DNA of 23,781 nt from Chara braunii (GCA_003427395.1 BFEA01000044.1:3808555-3832335), one strand, 5' to 3'; positions 1 through 8,553 are shown, counted from the first letter of the stretch. Translations and numbers: made by a program. The notes: generated by a model not told the origin, from the letters alone.

Positions 1-18
1 GGGGGGGGGGGGGGGGGG
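1..18. repeat. Poly(G) run at window edge
   Basis: Eighteen consecutive G residues open the window. The run is cut by the window edge, so its true length is unknown. Confidence 0.9.
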
Positions 19-1140
19 TAAAAGTTTTTCGCGCAAAATTGAGGGGCTGGTTGTTTTGTGCAGTAGCGCTAGCTTAATTTTCATTTCGTCACTTTCTAGT
101 ATCTGCGGCGCATTTTTTTTGTTTTTTTAAGACTTCCTTCAGAATATGTATTAGACCAGAGTGATATGGGGGACACAATAAACAATATAGTATTTTATAA
201 TTTTTATTATGATGCAGAAACATATTCGAGAACTGAAATTTGGTCTGAGTCGGGGAGGGGTGGTAGAAGTTTCTCTCTCTGCATATCTGCGTCAAGTTTT
301 TGGGAAAGTTAAGATATTGACCGTAACCTTAATGGGCTTAGAAGAGTGGATCCTTTTGTTAGGTTTAAGAGGCAGTCCTCCACAAGCTCCATTAAATCCC
401 TGGAGTGATACAGAGTACAGTACCATGCTCCCGCCACAACCGGCTTTTCCTGCAAGTCGATGTGAGCTTCTGTAGACCACATAGGGAGCCATTGTGGCTA
501 TTCGACGACGAGATTGCTCGAGGAAAAATAGCTCTGTGGATGTGGGGGGCAACCGTAGGCCTTGCCTTGTCCTAAAATTTGTACCGCAATAAGTGAAATC
601 TATAGTGGTGTGGCGGAGCTAAGCAAACTTTGCCAGACTGCGGATCGAGTCCTGTTGGTGCTAGCTAGCTAGCTAGGTATGTCTCAGCCACCGGGCGTTT
701 CAATTTGTAGGCAATCTAAGGGCCTCCTTGCTCCACTACACAACACTTCTCCCCCCCCCCCCCAAAAAAAAAACACCTGCATAGGCCCAACTAGAAGCGG
801 TGACATGAGCATTCTCCACTACTTGGTGCACCTGCTGGAAACCGGTGCAGCATCCCTTTATCAAGATAAGAGTTAATTATACAGGGCAAGACATTATTGA
901 TTACCCTCTATACAATACAAGGGGATTAACTCTCTGCCCAATCACGAAGCGGGCCACCACCGACTTACCGAAACTACCAACTGATGCCTGATTCAGTAGC
1001 AACACGCCTCTGCACGCCGGTGTTATTGAACCATGCGACCTGTCCAACAAATCTATCCTCCTTTGGGGAACGGCAACGGTAGACAAACCGCTCTATACTC
1101 CCTTCAAGCATAGTCTCCATCTTCCAAAATCTGTTATGCC
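19..1140. other. Unassigned sequence with short simple repeats
   Basis: I recognise no gene here; the open frames are short and have no familiar motif. Visible structure is a CTAG tetranucleotide run near 661-676 and a C13 run followed directly by A10 at 751-773. A stretch at 604-655 has a tRNA-like B box (GGATCGAGTCC, about 642-652) preceded by a weak A-box-like segment. I do not call it a tRNA because the arms do not pair convincingly. Confidence 0.5.
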
Positions 1141-1309
1141 CTTTCTCTGCAGTCGGCTCGCTGAATTTGACGGAGTAAATTCTGTCTACTAATCAGAAGA
1201 TTTTTCTGTTTGTCGACCCTCTGCNCTTTCTCTGCAGTCGGCTCGCTGAATTTGACGGAGTAAATTCTGTCTACTAATCAGAAGATTTTTCTGTTTGTCG
1301 ACCCTCTGC
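1141..1309. repeat. 84-bp perfect direct duplication flanking a single N
   Basis: Bases 1141-1224 and 1226-1309 are identical over 84 bp and are separated only by the N at 1225. Exact identity around one unresolved base is typical of two contigs whose overlapping ends were joined without being merged. A recent tandem duplication is the alternative. Confidence 0.9.
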
Positions 1310-1612
1310 CGAGCAACTACTTGTGATGATACATATGAAGGCTTGGAAGAAAACATTGTGACAGCCACATCACTCTATGAATCCGCATACATTGCGAGTG
1401 ATCAAACATTGGGAATGTATTGGGACCAGAGTGGATCCAGATTCATTGAGAATGCAGTGTGTATAGCAGATTCAGATTCATTGAAAATGGTTCGTAGTGG
1501 AGCAAGGCCCAACTGTTGGGACGAGGTGGCGGAGGCTGTAACTGGGTATTGTGTTGAGATGAGAGGCTTGGATTGGGAAAAACGGATGCCTACCGTCTTC
1601 CCCCGAACATAA
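1295..1612 (+). other. Unrecognised open frame ending inside a MITE
   Basis: This is a 105-codon open frame with balanced amino-acid composition and no low complexity. I recognise no domain. Its first codons lie in the duplicated segment next to the N. Its last seven or so codons (after LDWEKR) come from the left inverted repeat of the MITE at 1590, so the frame as seen cannot be the original product. It may be an old exon or chance; no start context or partner exon is visible. Confidence 0.2.
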
Positions 1613-1700
1613 CGCACCCTAAAAGTGAATGTATACAAGCTATATTTCCGGCCAGATACAGCCAAAATAAGGGTGCGTTGTGTTCGGGGGAAGACGGTAG
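1590..1700. mobile_element. MITE copy 1 (TA-flanked, 31-bp terminal inverted repeats)
   Basis: The 31 bp at 1590-1620, beginning CTACCGTCTTCCCCCGAAC, are the reverse complement of 1670-1700 with one mismatch. The interior is only about 50 bp and encodes nothing, so it is non-autonomous. The outermost CTA and TAG would fit a TA target duplication, as made by Tc1/mariner-type transposases, with the element proper at 1593-1697. Two relatives lie at 2106 and 2966. No transposase source is in the window. Confidence 0.85.
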
Positions 1701-1750
1701 TCTCTATAGACAGAGGTTAAGTGCACCGTGGTGGACAATGGACCTCACTC

Positions 1751-1820
1751 AACTGCACAACACTCCGAATGCATTTGGATGTGGCAATGGCCCCAGTACG
1801 TTCAAAGTGGTCGATCAGTC
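1751..1820 (+). repeat. Dispersed repeat copy A (pairs with 2487-2558)
   Basis: About 70 bp resemble 2487-2558 in order: TGCACAACA, a short T-rich stretch with TTTGGA, then TACGTTCAAA and GAT(C/T)AGTC. A weaker match to the first block (CACAACACTTC) is near 738-750. The element type is unknown. Confidence 0.5.
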
Positions 1821-1890
1821 GAAAATTCTCAAATGTACGTGGTCAACCAGATGTCTAGATACACGATGAACATTGATTGACTAGTGGAGT

Positions 1891-2051
1891 GAGGCCTAAT
1901 TACTATTGTCCAAGTAGTTGAGGCTTTAGGTACCTGTGTCGCATGCCAAGATGAACAGGAAGGGAGGTGTTGTTGCACAGGTGCACAGCATGATAGGGGG
2001 GGGCACTTTTTCTGTGAGCATCTACTGAAAGGGACCAATTTGAAGACCTGA
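1891..2051 (+). other. Cys/His-rich open segment, possible zinc-finger remnant
   Basis: The frame starting at 1891 is open for about 53 codons, has no ATG, and ends at a TGA near 2049. It contains CVAC, then CCC, then HFFCEH. This spacing of Cys and His pairs recalls a metal-binding finger such as a RING-like fold, but the fit to any one family is poor. It could be an exon remnant of a host gene or chance. No neighbour supports a function. Confidence 0.2.
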
Positions 2052-2098
2052 CTCTTCAGTCTTACCCTGAATTTGACTGAAAGGGACCAATTTGAAGA
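2024..2098. repeat. 23-bp direct repeat, 52-bp period
   Basis: The 23 bp at 2024-2046 (core CTGAAAGGGACCAATTTGAA) recur exactly at 2076-2098, with 29 bp between them. The second copy ends 8 bp before MITE copy 2. Confidence 0.85.
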
Positions 2099-2105
2099 GT
2101 AGATC

Positions 2106-2216
2106 CTTTTGTCTTCCCCCAAGTAGAGCGTACGGTCATATCGCTGTATTCAGACAGAAAGTTGCCCCCAATACAGGTGTAATGATCATATGTTCTATCC
2201 CGGGAAAAGACGTTAG
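2106..2216. mobile_element. MITE copy 2 (degenerate)
   Basis: The left end (GTCTTCCCCC at 2111-2120, then GTACGGTCAT and CTGTATTC) and the right end, read in reverse complement (GTCTTTTCCC, then ATGATCATTACACCTGTATT), pair imperfectly. Both match the arms of the element at 2966, including the internal CTGTATT block. It is 111 bp, the same size class as the other two copies and more diverged. Confidence 0.65.
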
Positions 2217-2248
2217 GTTCTCCTGGGCTAAATAAATGTGCCCCAAGT

Positions 2249-2345
2249 GGGGTGGGTGGGTGGTGGGAGGTTGTTTGTAGGAAGGCGAAAGTGTGTTTGG
2301 GAGGGGGGCGGGGGCCGGAAGAGAGGGGGGGGGGGTTGGACACGA
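2249..2345 (+). repeat. G-rich tract with G-quadruplex pattern
   Basis: Four closely spaced G runs at 2249-2270 (GGGG, GGG, GGG, GGTGGG with one-base loops) fit the classical quadruplex pattern. Longer G runs follow to about 2337. No gene is adjacent, so this may be only a low-complexity tract. Confidence 0.6.
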
Positions 2346-2486
2346 GCGGGGGAGAGAATCAGGAAGCTGAAGAGGTGGTCGGGAGGGTGTAAGAGGGTGT
2401 CCAATGCCAGGAGAAAGAATAACATAACGGGGCGTACTGACCAGCGGGGTGTACTAGTAGCACACGCTCAGTCAAGGGTCTTGCTC

Positions 2487-2558
2487 CGATGCACAACATT
2501 TTTTAAATGTTTTTGGAAAAAAACACTGTCCTGATACGTTCAAAACGTTTGATTAGTC
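2487..2558 (+). repeat. Dispersed repeat copy B (pairs with 1751-1820)
   Basis: Shares the blocks GCACAACA, TTTTTGGA, TACGTTCAAA and GATTAGTC with 1751-1820 in the same order. The stretch between the blocks is A-rich here and GC-rich there. The family is unknown. Confidence 0.5.
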
Positions 2559-2950
2559 CGGATGCATCTGGTCTAGTGCAGTCTAGAATGTTGAGCAGCG
2601 GGGCTGATCATGTGTAGATAAGTTTGAAGCCGAAGTTGGGTGCTTTGCGATACATCCTCTTGCCTTGGGTTCAGGTCCTTGGTTGGGTCTTTCATTGGCT
2701 TAATGGCCTTGGGTTTGGGTCCTGGTGTGAAATTGCAGGGGTTCATACTATTTTTTTCTTTCTCCCTCTTCTGTTGGGGGGGGGGGAGGAGGGAGCGGTG
2801 GGCAGATACTGCTCATGGCTCCTCGTCATCCCAGATTCGTGTTGTATATTATAAGGGAAGTCTCACACTGGGACTTTCCTGAATGTAAGGAACTGCAAAT
2901 ACGTCCAAATTGATTTCGAAGTTGAAAACGGTAGGTTTGAAAAGGCCTGT
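2559..2950. other. Unassigned sequence
   Basis: No recognisable gene. The open frames on the + strand overlap each other in different frames and look like chance. A G-rich run lies at about 2776-2800. Confidence 0.4.
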
Positions 2951-2954
2951 TGTG

Positions 2955-3205
2955 ACGCGAGCAGCCTACCGTCTTCCCCCGAATACAATGTACTACGGTC
3001 ATTATAGCTGTATTTGGGGCATCTTTCAGTCTAAATACGGCTATAATGACCGTACGCTGTTGTATTCAGGGAAAGAGAAGGTAGCTTGGTTGATTTGCCA
3101 TGCTAGTGGCATTCAGGCAGGTCTTGGGTTCGAGCCCCCACCGACCGACCGCCTGGGGCATGCTTGGTGCCAACCAGCTGTGATAGTAGGCTTGCTTCCC
3201 CTGGT
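2955..3205 (+). mobile_element. tRNA-derived SINE copy 1, interrupted by a MITE in its A box
   Basis: Downstream of the MITE, 3082-3093 reads TAGCTTGGTTGA (A-box-like) and 3127-3137 reads GGTTCGAGCCC (a good B box), about 34 bp apart. The segment between (AGTGGCATTCAGG) matches the copy at 22576. A shared tail follows (CCTGGGGCATGCTT, ACCAGCTG, GGCTTGC; 3152-3195). If the MITE at 2966-3084 is removed with one TA, the left flank GCGAGCAGC joins TAGCTTGG and gives a continuous tRNA-like head. The anticodon-loop region resembles a GGC (Ala-type) tRNA, which is inference. Confidence 0.7.
2966..3084. mobile_element. MITE copy 3 (foldback, about 55-bp arms)
   Basis: The left arm from 2966 (CTACCGTCTTCCCCCGAAT, then ACGGTCATTATAGC) pairs with the right arm ending at 3084, read in reverse complement (CTACCTTCTCTTTCCCTGAA, then GTACGGTCATTATAGC). 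Nearly the whole element folds back, with about 10 bp unpaired in the middle. TA occurs at both ends (2967-2968 and 3082-3083). It is non-coding and belongs to the family of 1590-1700. Confidence 0.85.
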
Positions 3206-3234
3206 CAGTATTATTTGGGTCTTTAGTCAACACG

Positions 3235-3541
3235 TGTGTGAGTGGGTGGCGTGTAGTGTGTGGGAGAGTGTTGGCCTTATACACTGCTGTTACTCGACGT
3301 GAGTGATCTGAGGATCCTACACAGACATGTGTTGGTTTCCTGCAGATTATCCATTGTACAATGTATATTGAAATCCATTCAATAAATAGGTGAGGACTTT
3401 CCCGCATATATTGAAGTAATAAGGTAAGAAAAATGTGGCAGAGCGACTCGCAGAATGCTCGGTCTGGTATGAGTGAGTGTGTAGTTTGTAGTGTGTGGGA
3501 GGGGGTTGGCTCTAGACGCTGTTGTTACTCGACGTGGGTGA
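3235..3541. repeat. Pair of diverged ~72-bp direct repeats
   Basis: Copies at 3235-3306 and 3468-3541 share GTAGTGTGTGGGAG, then GTTGGC, then CTGTTACTCGACGTG. Between and after them a second short motif (GGCAGAATGCTCGGTCTG, complete or partial) occurs near 3449, 3569 and 3621. I cannot assign the family; it could be the tail of the SINE at 3082. Confidence 0.6.
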
Positions 3542-4838
3542 GGGAAGAAGAAAAAGGAGGCACGGCAACTGGCAGAATGCTCGGTCTGTGTGTCAGCCCG
3601 GTCCCCACCAACGGCCGCGACTGGCAGAATGCTGAGTCTTTGTGTCAGTACATCCCCCATCAGCGGCCACGTTACTCCCTGGCCACCATAATTAGGGCAG
3701 GGGGCAACATGCACCCCCTTCATTGTGAGAGGTGGCTATGTTTGCAGGAGTCCCCTGTATGCTTGAAGGTGTAGTTTGAGAGTGGAGTGTCAATGCGGAT
3801 GAATTTGGGCGCTCGAGTAGTGGACCGTTCATTCACGCGCGTCTCGGCTCGCATGCGGCCGCTGCTTTCGGAAGTACTGGTGGTTCAAAAAGAAAGGGGG
3901 GGGGAGTCCTGCTCTGAGTGTATGCCTTGTATTTGGGGGTGATTGTTTGGGCTACTTGAGGTTAAAGCACCTGGGGAGCGCAGCCTTTCAAACACCGCCT
4001 GCCGGTTAACAGAGAAGTGCGAAAAGGTTTGAAGTGGCCATAGCGGAAACGCTGGCGATAGCAGGCAAATTGCATCCTGCAAGGATCTGGAATCTGGATA
4101 CATTGTTGGTGCCACAAAAAAATCAGCACTGGGAAAAAGAGGCTTGGAAGTTGGAACCACTGGTGGTCAAACTTTTCCCATGCAGAGAGAGCCCTTCTCT
4201 TCTTACAATGATTGAAATCGAAGTAATGAAGGCGACATTCCAGAAGCCCATAATAGGAGTATACCTTGAGGATAACCCTCTTTCCTCTTTACCTTTTTCA
4301 TCTCAGTTATTTCCTTGACCAGCCTGCTGAAGCCCGATCACCCTGGAAATGGTCAGCGGAATCATCGGAGAATATATCCATTATAACTGCCAGTACTTGG
4401 CCCAGTTATCGGCCATGGAAAAACATAGAGTAGAACCGTTTTTCGTCGGATGAATTCGGGCGCTCCTGTAGTGACGCGTACACTTCCTAAAATCGTGGCT
4501 TTTAACGGGCACAACTTCAGGAAGTGTTGGTGGTTTAAAGCACCAGGACACTAAACTTATGTACGGGGCAGCATGCTTTTCGACTCGACAGCCTCCATGT
4601 TAATGTGAGGTTCCAGGGCTCAGCGTGCCCCAAAGTGGCCACCCTTGAAAATGCAGCCAGGCCACCCTAAACAAAGGCAGGCATGAGAAGGCCAGCAGCT
4701 TGAAGGGAGGATTCTAGGCTTGAGAGAAGGTGCCAGCCCTTGAACTAACCACAGTTGGTTACAGCGGCTGGGACCTGGACTCGGATCTAGTATAGTATAC
4801 CCGGGTCCTGCTGAGATGAAAAATCCAGTCCTGCTGAG

Positions 4839-4840
<2 letters not shown>
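3542..4840. other. Unassigned region with diverged direct repeats
   Basis: About 90 bp at 3798-3890 resemble 4449-4541 (GGATGAATT, GGGCGCTC, GTAGTG, then GGAAGT and TGGTGGTT in the same order). The last block also recurs at 4154-4172. This suggests an old tandem or dispersed repeat with a period of about 651 bp. A 94-codon open frame at 4034-4318 lies between the copies and has no recognised domain. A 12-bp direct repeat (GTCCTGCTGAGA) lies just before the microsatellite, near 4805 and 4829. Confidence 0.45.

Positions 4841-4904
<64 letters not shown>
4841..4904. repeat. Compound microsatellite (GT)24(GA)8
   Basis: GT repeats run from 4841 to 4888 and pass directly into GA repeats at 4889-4904. 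Long minus-strand TH-rich open frames here are artefacts of the repeat. Confidence 0.95.
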
Positions 4905-5687
4905 AATGGTGGGAGATGGAGGGTGGAGCTGGAAGGCTGGTCAAGCAAGACTGTGACAACACAGCACACACAGTTAACTCACTGTACATGACAGTACTCC
5001 AAGACTCATTATGAAAGTGAAGACTGAATGAGGAGACAGACTGCAGCTCGGGGTGTACTGAATGAGAATACAGACTGCAGCTCGTGTACACCCCTAGCAG
5101 ACTAACTCGATTGGCCTAGACTGGCATCGAACGCGATACGTGACTAGACAAATACATGGCCTGTGAGAATAAGCGCCGTGGTCCCACAGGCCAGACAGAC
5201 ACAGCCAAAATAGTCCAGCCTGCAGCCAAGGAAGGAGTACCTCTCCATGATCCTCGAACCTGTAGTTGATTGCAAGAGCCATAAACACGCTATCGGCAAA
5301 AACATCGGAACTCTGCAAACAGCTATATTAAAAATCTATTATGTGGAGGAAGCTCCATGCAAAGCACATGCGATGGGGCTTGAGCTAAATAACGTCCACA
5401 TGGAAAAAGCAACTACTTGTTGTTGTTGTTGTTGTTGTTGTTGTTGAGGCTGGCTACTAGGCATATGACAGGCCCGTGCTCCGGACCATTTGATCATCCC
5501 GATGTATTGCCTAACCGGTCCCTTATGAGACACCCTCCCACCTTTACTCATCGTCACCAAACCCGGCACATCCCTACTCCCAAGATCCTAGCTGAGTATA
5601 CCCAGGATCATCACCCATTCTAGTGACCTTTGACCGGGAAGTGGTTATAGACATCCGGGCTAAGCAGGTTCTCACCCATGTCGGCGT
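4905..5687. other. Unassigned sequence with short repeats
   Basis: No gene is recognised. A direct repeat with the blocks ACTGAATGAG and CAGACTGCAGCTCG occurs twice at about 5025-5084. A (TTG)10 run is at 5417-5446. Confidence 0.4.
5417..5446. repeat. (TTG)10 trinucleotide repeat
   Basis: Ten TTG units. Frames through it read as poly-C or poly-L on one strand and poly-Q on the other; none has supporting context. Confidence 0.95.
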
Positions 5688-5709
5688 GAATACCCTTACA
5701 AGGGTATTC
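5688..5709. repeat. Perfect 10-bp-arm palindrome
   Basis: GAATACCCTT at 5688-5697 is the exact reverse complement of 5700-5709, with a two-base spacer. It lies 74 bp before the U2-like segment. Function unknown. Confidence 0.8.
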
Positions 5710-5783
5710 GTGTATATTTTCCCATCTCGTATGAAACGCGTTTGAGATGGTGCTTGAGATAGTCGCTTATATAGGACATGCAA

Positions 5784-5841
5784 AGCCCTTTCTCGGCCTT
5801 TTGGCTAAGATCAAGTGTAGTATCTGTTCCCGACCACCACG

Positions 5842-5882
<41 letters not shown>
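5784..5882 (+). pseudogene. 3'-truncated U2 snRNA retrocopy with poly(A)
   Basis: Positions 5787-5829 match nucleotides 4-46 of U2 snRNA as I know it, including the conserved CGGCCTTTTGGC hairpin and the branch-point-pairing GTAGTA (5816-5821). The match stops abruptly at U2 nt 46. Twelve unrelated bases (CCGACCACCACG) follow, then 41 A residues (5842-5882). The Sm site and 3' stem-loops are absent, so it cannot be a working U2. GGACATGC before it (5774-5781) and GGACGTGC after the A tract (5884-5891) could be target-site duplications. TATATA at 5768-5773 is too close to the start for a usual snRNA promoter. A weak plant USE-like TCCCATCTCG is at 5720-5729. Confidence 0.8.
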
Positions 5883-5883
<1 letters not shown>

Positions 5884-6119
5884 GGACGTGCGTGGCCTGC
5901 GGTCGACACTCTGTAGCTGAAGTGATGATGCGCACGAGAAAAGGGTAGAGAGTGTGTGGACGCGCGAGTTTAAGGATTGGGTGATTTTTATCGCGTACCG
6001 ACGGTCAGTATCCGTGATTAAAAAGTTTTTATTTTGATTAAAATAAAACTGCTATAGTAGATCAAGAAGAAATGATGGGATTTTGCGCCGTTACCCCGAA
6101 ACTGCCGCGGGTGCAACTG

Positions 6120-7100
6120 TGGGGTTCGACGTAACTCGGTGAATCACGGCAGGGAGTCAGCGCATGGCCACGGGCGGGGCGATATCGATCCTCACCATAG
6201 CCGAGTCGTCAAGGCGCAGCGAAAGCCTGCTAGGCGTGAGGAAGTGGGGGCCGAACAAGGCGAATCGGCCATGCGCGAGCTTGAGAAGGAAGCAAGCAAC
6301 ATGCGAGTGCCACGGAGATTCGCAAAAGGATTGAGTGTGAAGTTAGGCCTGAAGAGGAACATCGGCGACAATGACAAGTGGGGCATGCTCGATAGAGATT
6401 CACAAACGGACTGAGCATGAAGTTAGGTCCGAAAAGGAACATCGGCGACAGTGACAAGCGGGGCAGGCTCGAAGACAATGAGCTGGGGGAGGTAAGCAAA
6501 TAGCGACGCTAAGACCAGGGAAGAAAGAGGGGTGAGCGAAGTGACGAGGGGAGCTACGGGGAGTGTGTCTAGGAAGGTAGGTGCAAATCGGTGAATTGTG
6601 TCCAGGAGTCGGCACGTGGTAGTGGGCGGGGCGGAGCGTTCGCGACAGAGAGTGGCAGGCCATATTCGACGACAACGATCCAGGGGAGGTAAGCAGTCAG
6701 CGACGCGAGACCAGGAAAGAAAGAGGGGGAGGGGAGCCACAGGGAGTGTGTCTGTACGGGAGGAAGGTAGGTGTACTCGGAAAGAGAGAGGGCTTTTGCA
6801 TCGGAGGGAGGGGGGGTACGGGAAGTGTGCAGAGAGAGAACGAGTGGCGAGATAGGCGAGGGGGAAAGGAAAGTAACGACACAGCGACACGAGACCTGGG
6901 AAGAAAGAGGGGGTTGCTTCGTGGGGAGGGGAGCTGAGGGAAGAGAGAGGGGTTTGCCTCGGGAGAGGGGTTACCGAAAGAGTGTAGAAATGGAGGGAGC
7001 AGCAAGATAGGCAAGGAGGAACATCATCGGTGACGATCGACGGCACTGAAGGCAAGGGTGAAGAAGAGGTGGGGGCAACGGACACACACAGGGGTAAGTG
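6120..7100 (+). repeat. GA-rich tandem monomers, possible LINE 5' leader
   Basis: Several levels of repetition are visible. An 80-bp direct repeat begins at 6315 and 6395 (GAGATTC, then AAGTTAGG, then GGAACATCGGCGACA). Diverged units of about 190 bp are marked by AGACC(A/T)GG followed by AAGAAAGAGGGG at 6512, 6708 and 6892. CGGTGAAT...GGGCGGGGCG occurs at 6137 and 6589. GAGGTAAG lies at 6489 and 6686 and again beyond the array at 7236. The strand is strongly purine-biased, which leaves long stop-free frames on the minus strand. It lies directly upstream of the LINE ORF1. By analogy with mouse L1 promoter monomers it may be the LINE promoter region; that is inference. Confidence 0.6.
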
Positions 7101-7669
7101 GATACAGTCGGTGTGGCAACATCGAGGGGTCAAGTGTTCTCGAGAACTTGAGGGAAAAGGTGGAAGGGGAAGCATTGACGAAGCGGATGACCAAGCAAGT
7201 GGGTATGTCTTCCCTCTTCCCGCATCAATAACTTTGAGGTAAGTTGGCCATCCCCCTCCTCTTTCTCGTGTGGAGACAGCGCGGCGGAACGAAGTCCGCC
7301 GACCGGGGTCCGGGTAAAGGAGTGTCGGGTGCGAGTGTGGAGGGGGAAGAAAGGTTGGTAACACGGCATCCCACCCCGCCCCGGCTAGTCCCTGGCATTT
7401 TGGATTACCTAACTCAACTAACAATAACCAAAAATCAAACTAAAAACAATCAAAATACAGCAAAAAAGGAAATGATAAGAGAAGTACTAAGCAACCAAAA
7501 CAAAGATTGTCCCATGAGCGTAATAAAAACGGTTGGGTAAGCAGTATTATCATGAGGATGATAAACAGGATGCAAAAGCACACAAGCGGTTACACTCAAT
7601 GCCTTTTCACAGTGGTGCAATAAGACATCTGGCTGACCAGCATGGTCCCAACAGAGTCAATCCCCGCAG

Positions 7670-7987
7670 GTGTCTAACCCCAACCTCGTCGTATCGACAC
7701 AAGATGGTAATGAAGAGGAACTGCATCAATGGGAGGAAGACATGGGGTTATTGATAGATGAAGAGAAAGAAATGGAATTACACCCAAAAAAGGAACACAG
7801 GGGAAAAATGCCCCCACCTGCGCAGGACCCGGGCAATCACCCAGAACAACCCTCCTGGGTTGACAGACTGAAGAACCCATCTAAGGGCCAAACGCTCACA
7901 ACCCACCGGGGACAGGGGGGCGCACAAACTAGGAAGCTAGACATTCCATTAGACGGGTTACCACCAGCTCAGGCGTTCTTCATGTAA
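7670..7987 (+). pseudogene. LINE A ORF1, N-terminal part
   Basis: This 105-codon open frame is rich in charged residues and reaches PSWVDRL, which resembles the start of plant LINE ORF1 proteins. The sense continues past the stop (LPSEMRVVMRGGKQIMVKAY, 8001-8060). A frameshift near 8083 then moves it into the frame of the DUF4283-like block. The preceding 150 bp (about 7400-7550) are A/C-rich and look like untranslated leader. The true start codon is uncertain. Confidence 0.5.
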
Positions 7988-8079
7988 AAAATCCAGCTCC
8001 CTTCTGAAATGAGGGTGGTGATGCGAGGAGGGAAGCAGATAATGGTCAAAGCATACCACAATAATGGGGTTGCAAACAC

Positions 8080-8553
8080 GTGAACAACAGGGTGTTCCAC
8101 GACGACGCTGCATTTAAATCGGTCAACGAGAAAGTCAAATGGATTGGTCGTCGACTGGAAATCTTGAAAGGAAGCGTCGATCTGGCTAGGGATCAGTTTT
8201 TAATACAGCCAGTCTCAAACACCCTTTTCACGGTCCTGTGCATGCATGAAGCAGACAAGGTTGTGATCGAAAACGGGCAGCATTTGCGATGCGAACGGTT
8301 GGAGGTACGGATCCACCCGTGGGTGCCACGGCGTTGGCTGGGACCGGAGGGAAGGAGAGCGCAACTGATGCACGACTGCTACTGGGTGGAATTTCGCCAC
8401 ATCCCGGTCGAAATCCAAGCGGCCTTCGTTTATGATTTTGGAATGGTGTATGACATTGTGGCTTTTAGTGATCCCCTTCCCTTGTTTGTTGCAAAAAGGG
8501 ACGATTACTTTGTTGGCCCTCGACTTCCCCCCCTGCCAGCCCTTTTCCCTTGA
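8080..8553 (+). pseudogene. LINE A ORF1, DUF4283-like domain
   Basis: A 157-codon frame. The stretch DQFLIQPVSNTLFTVLCMHE followed by NGQHLRCERLEVRIHPWVPR has the pattern of DUF4283, the domain found in ORF1 of plant LINEs: an F-x-F-type strand, a helix over the 'gpw' region, then W-x-P. The next segment, YWVEFRHIPVEIQ, matches the conserved (V/I)W-(V/I)-x-(I/L)P region. The function in the family is thought to be nucleic-acid binding during RNP formation. The second half of this block, from 8362, is also the start of a duplication whose second copy begins at 9020. Confidence 0.7.

Noticed and set aside
604-655. tRNA-like segment with B box GGATCGAGTCC
   Set aside because: The A-box match is weak, and the acceptor, D and anticodon arms do not pair well enough to call a tRNA or SINE.
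4759-5091. Minus-strand frames with long Thr-His runs
   Set aside because: Direct translation of the (GT)n/(GA)n microsatellite.
5101-5200. Possible minus-strand tRNA-like sequence (GCGTTCGATGCC)
   Set aside because: Only a B-box-like word is present; no A box at the right distance.
5339-5569. Poly-Gln frame on the minus strand
   Set aside because: Translation of the (TTG)10 repeat; no coding context on either side.
5720-5773. USE- and TATA-like words upstream of the U2 fragment as a true snRNA promoter
   Set aside because: TATATA lies about 11-16 bp before the U2 start rather than about 30, the USE-like word matches 8 of 10, and the RNA lacks its 3' two thirds.
6423-7424. A 333-codon minus-strand open frame, the longest in the window
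   Set aside because: It lies wholly in strongly purine-biased repeats, so the minus strand has few stop codons. The product is Pro/Ser/Leu/Arg low complexity with no domain, and repeats follow the DNA units, not a protein period.
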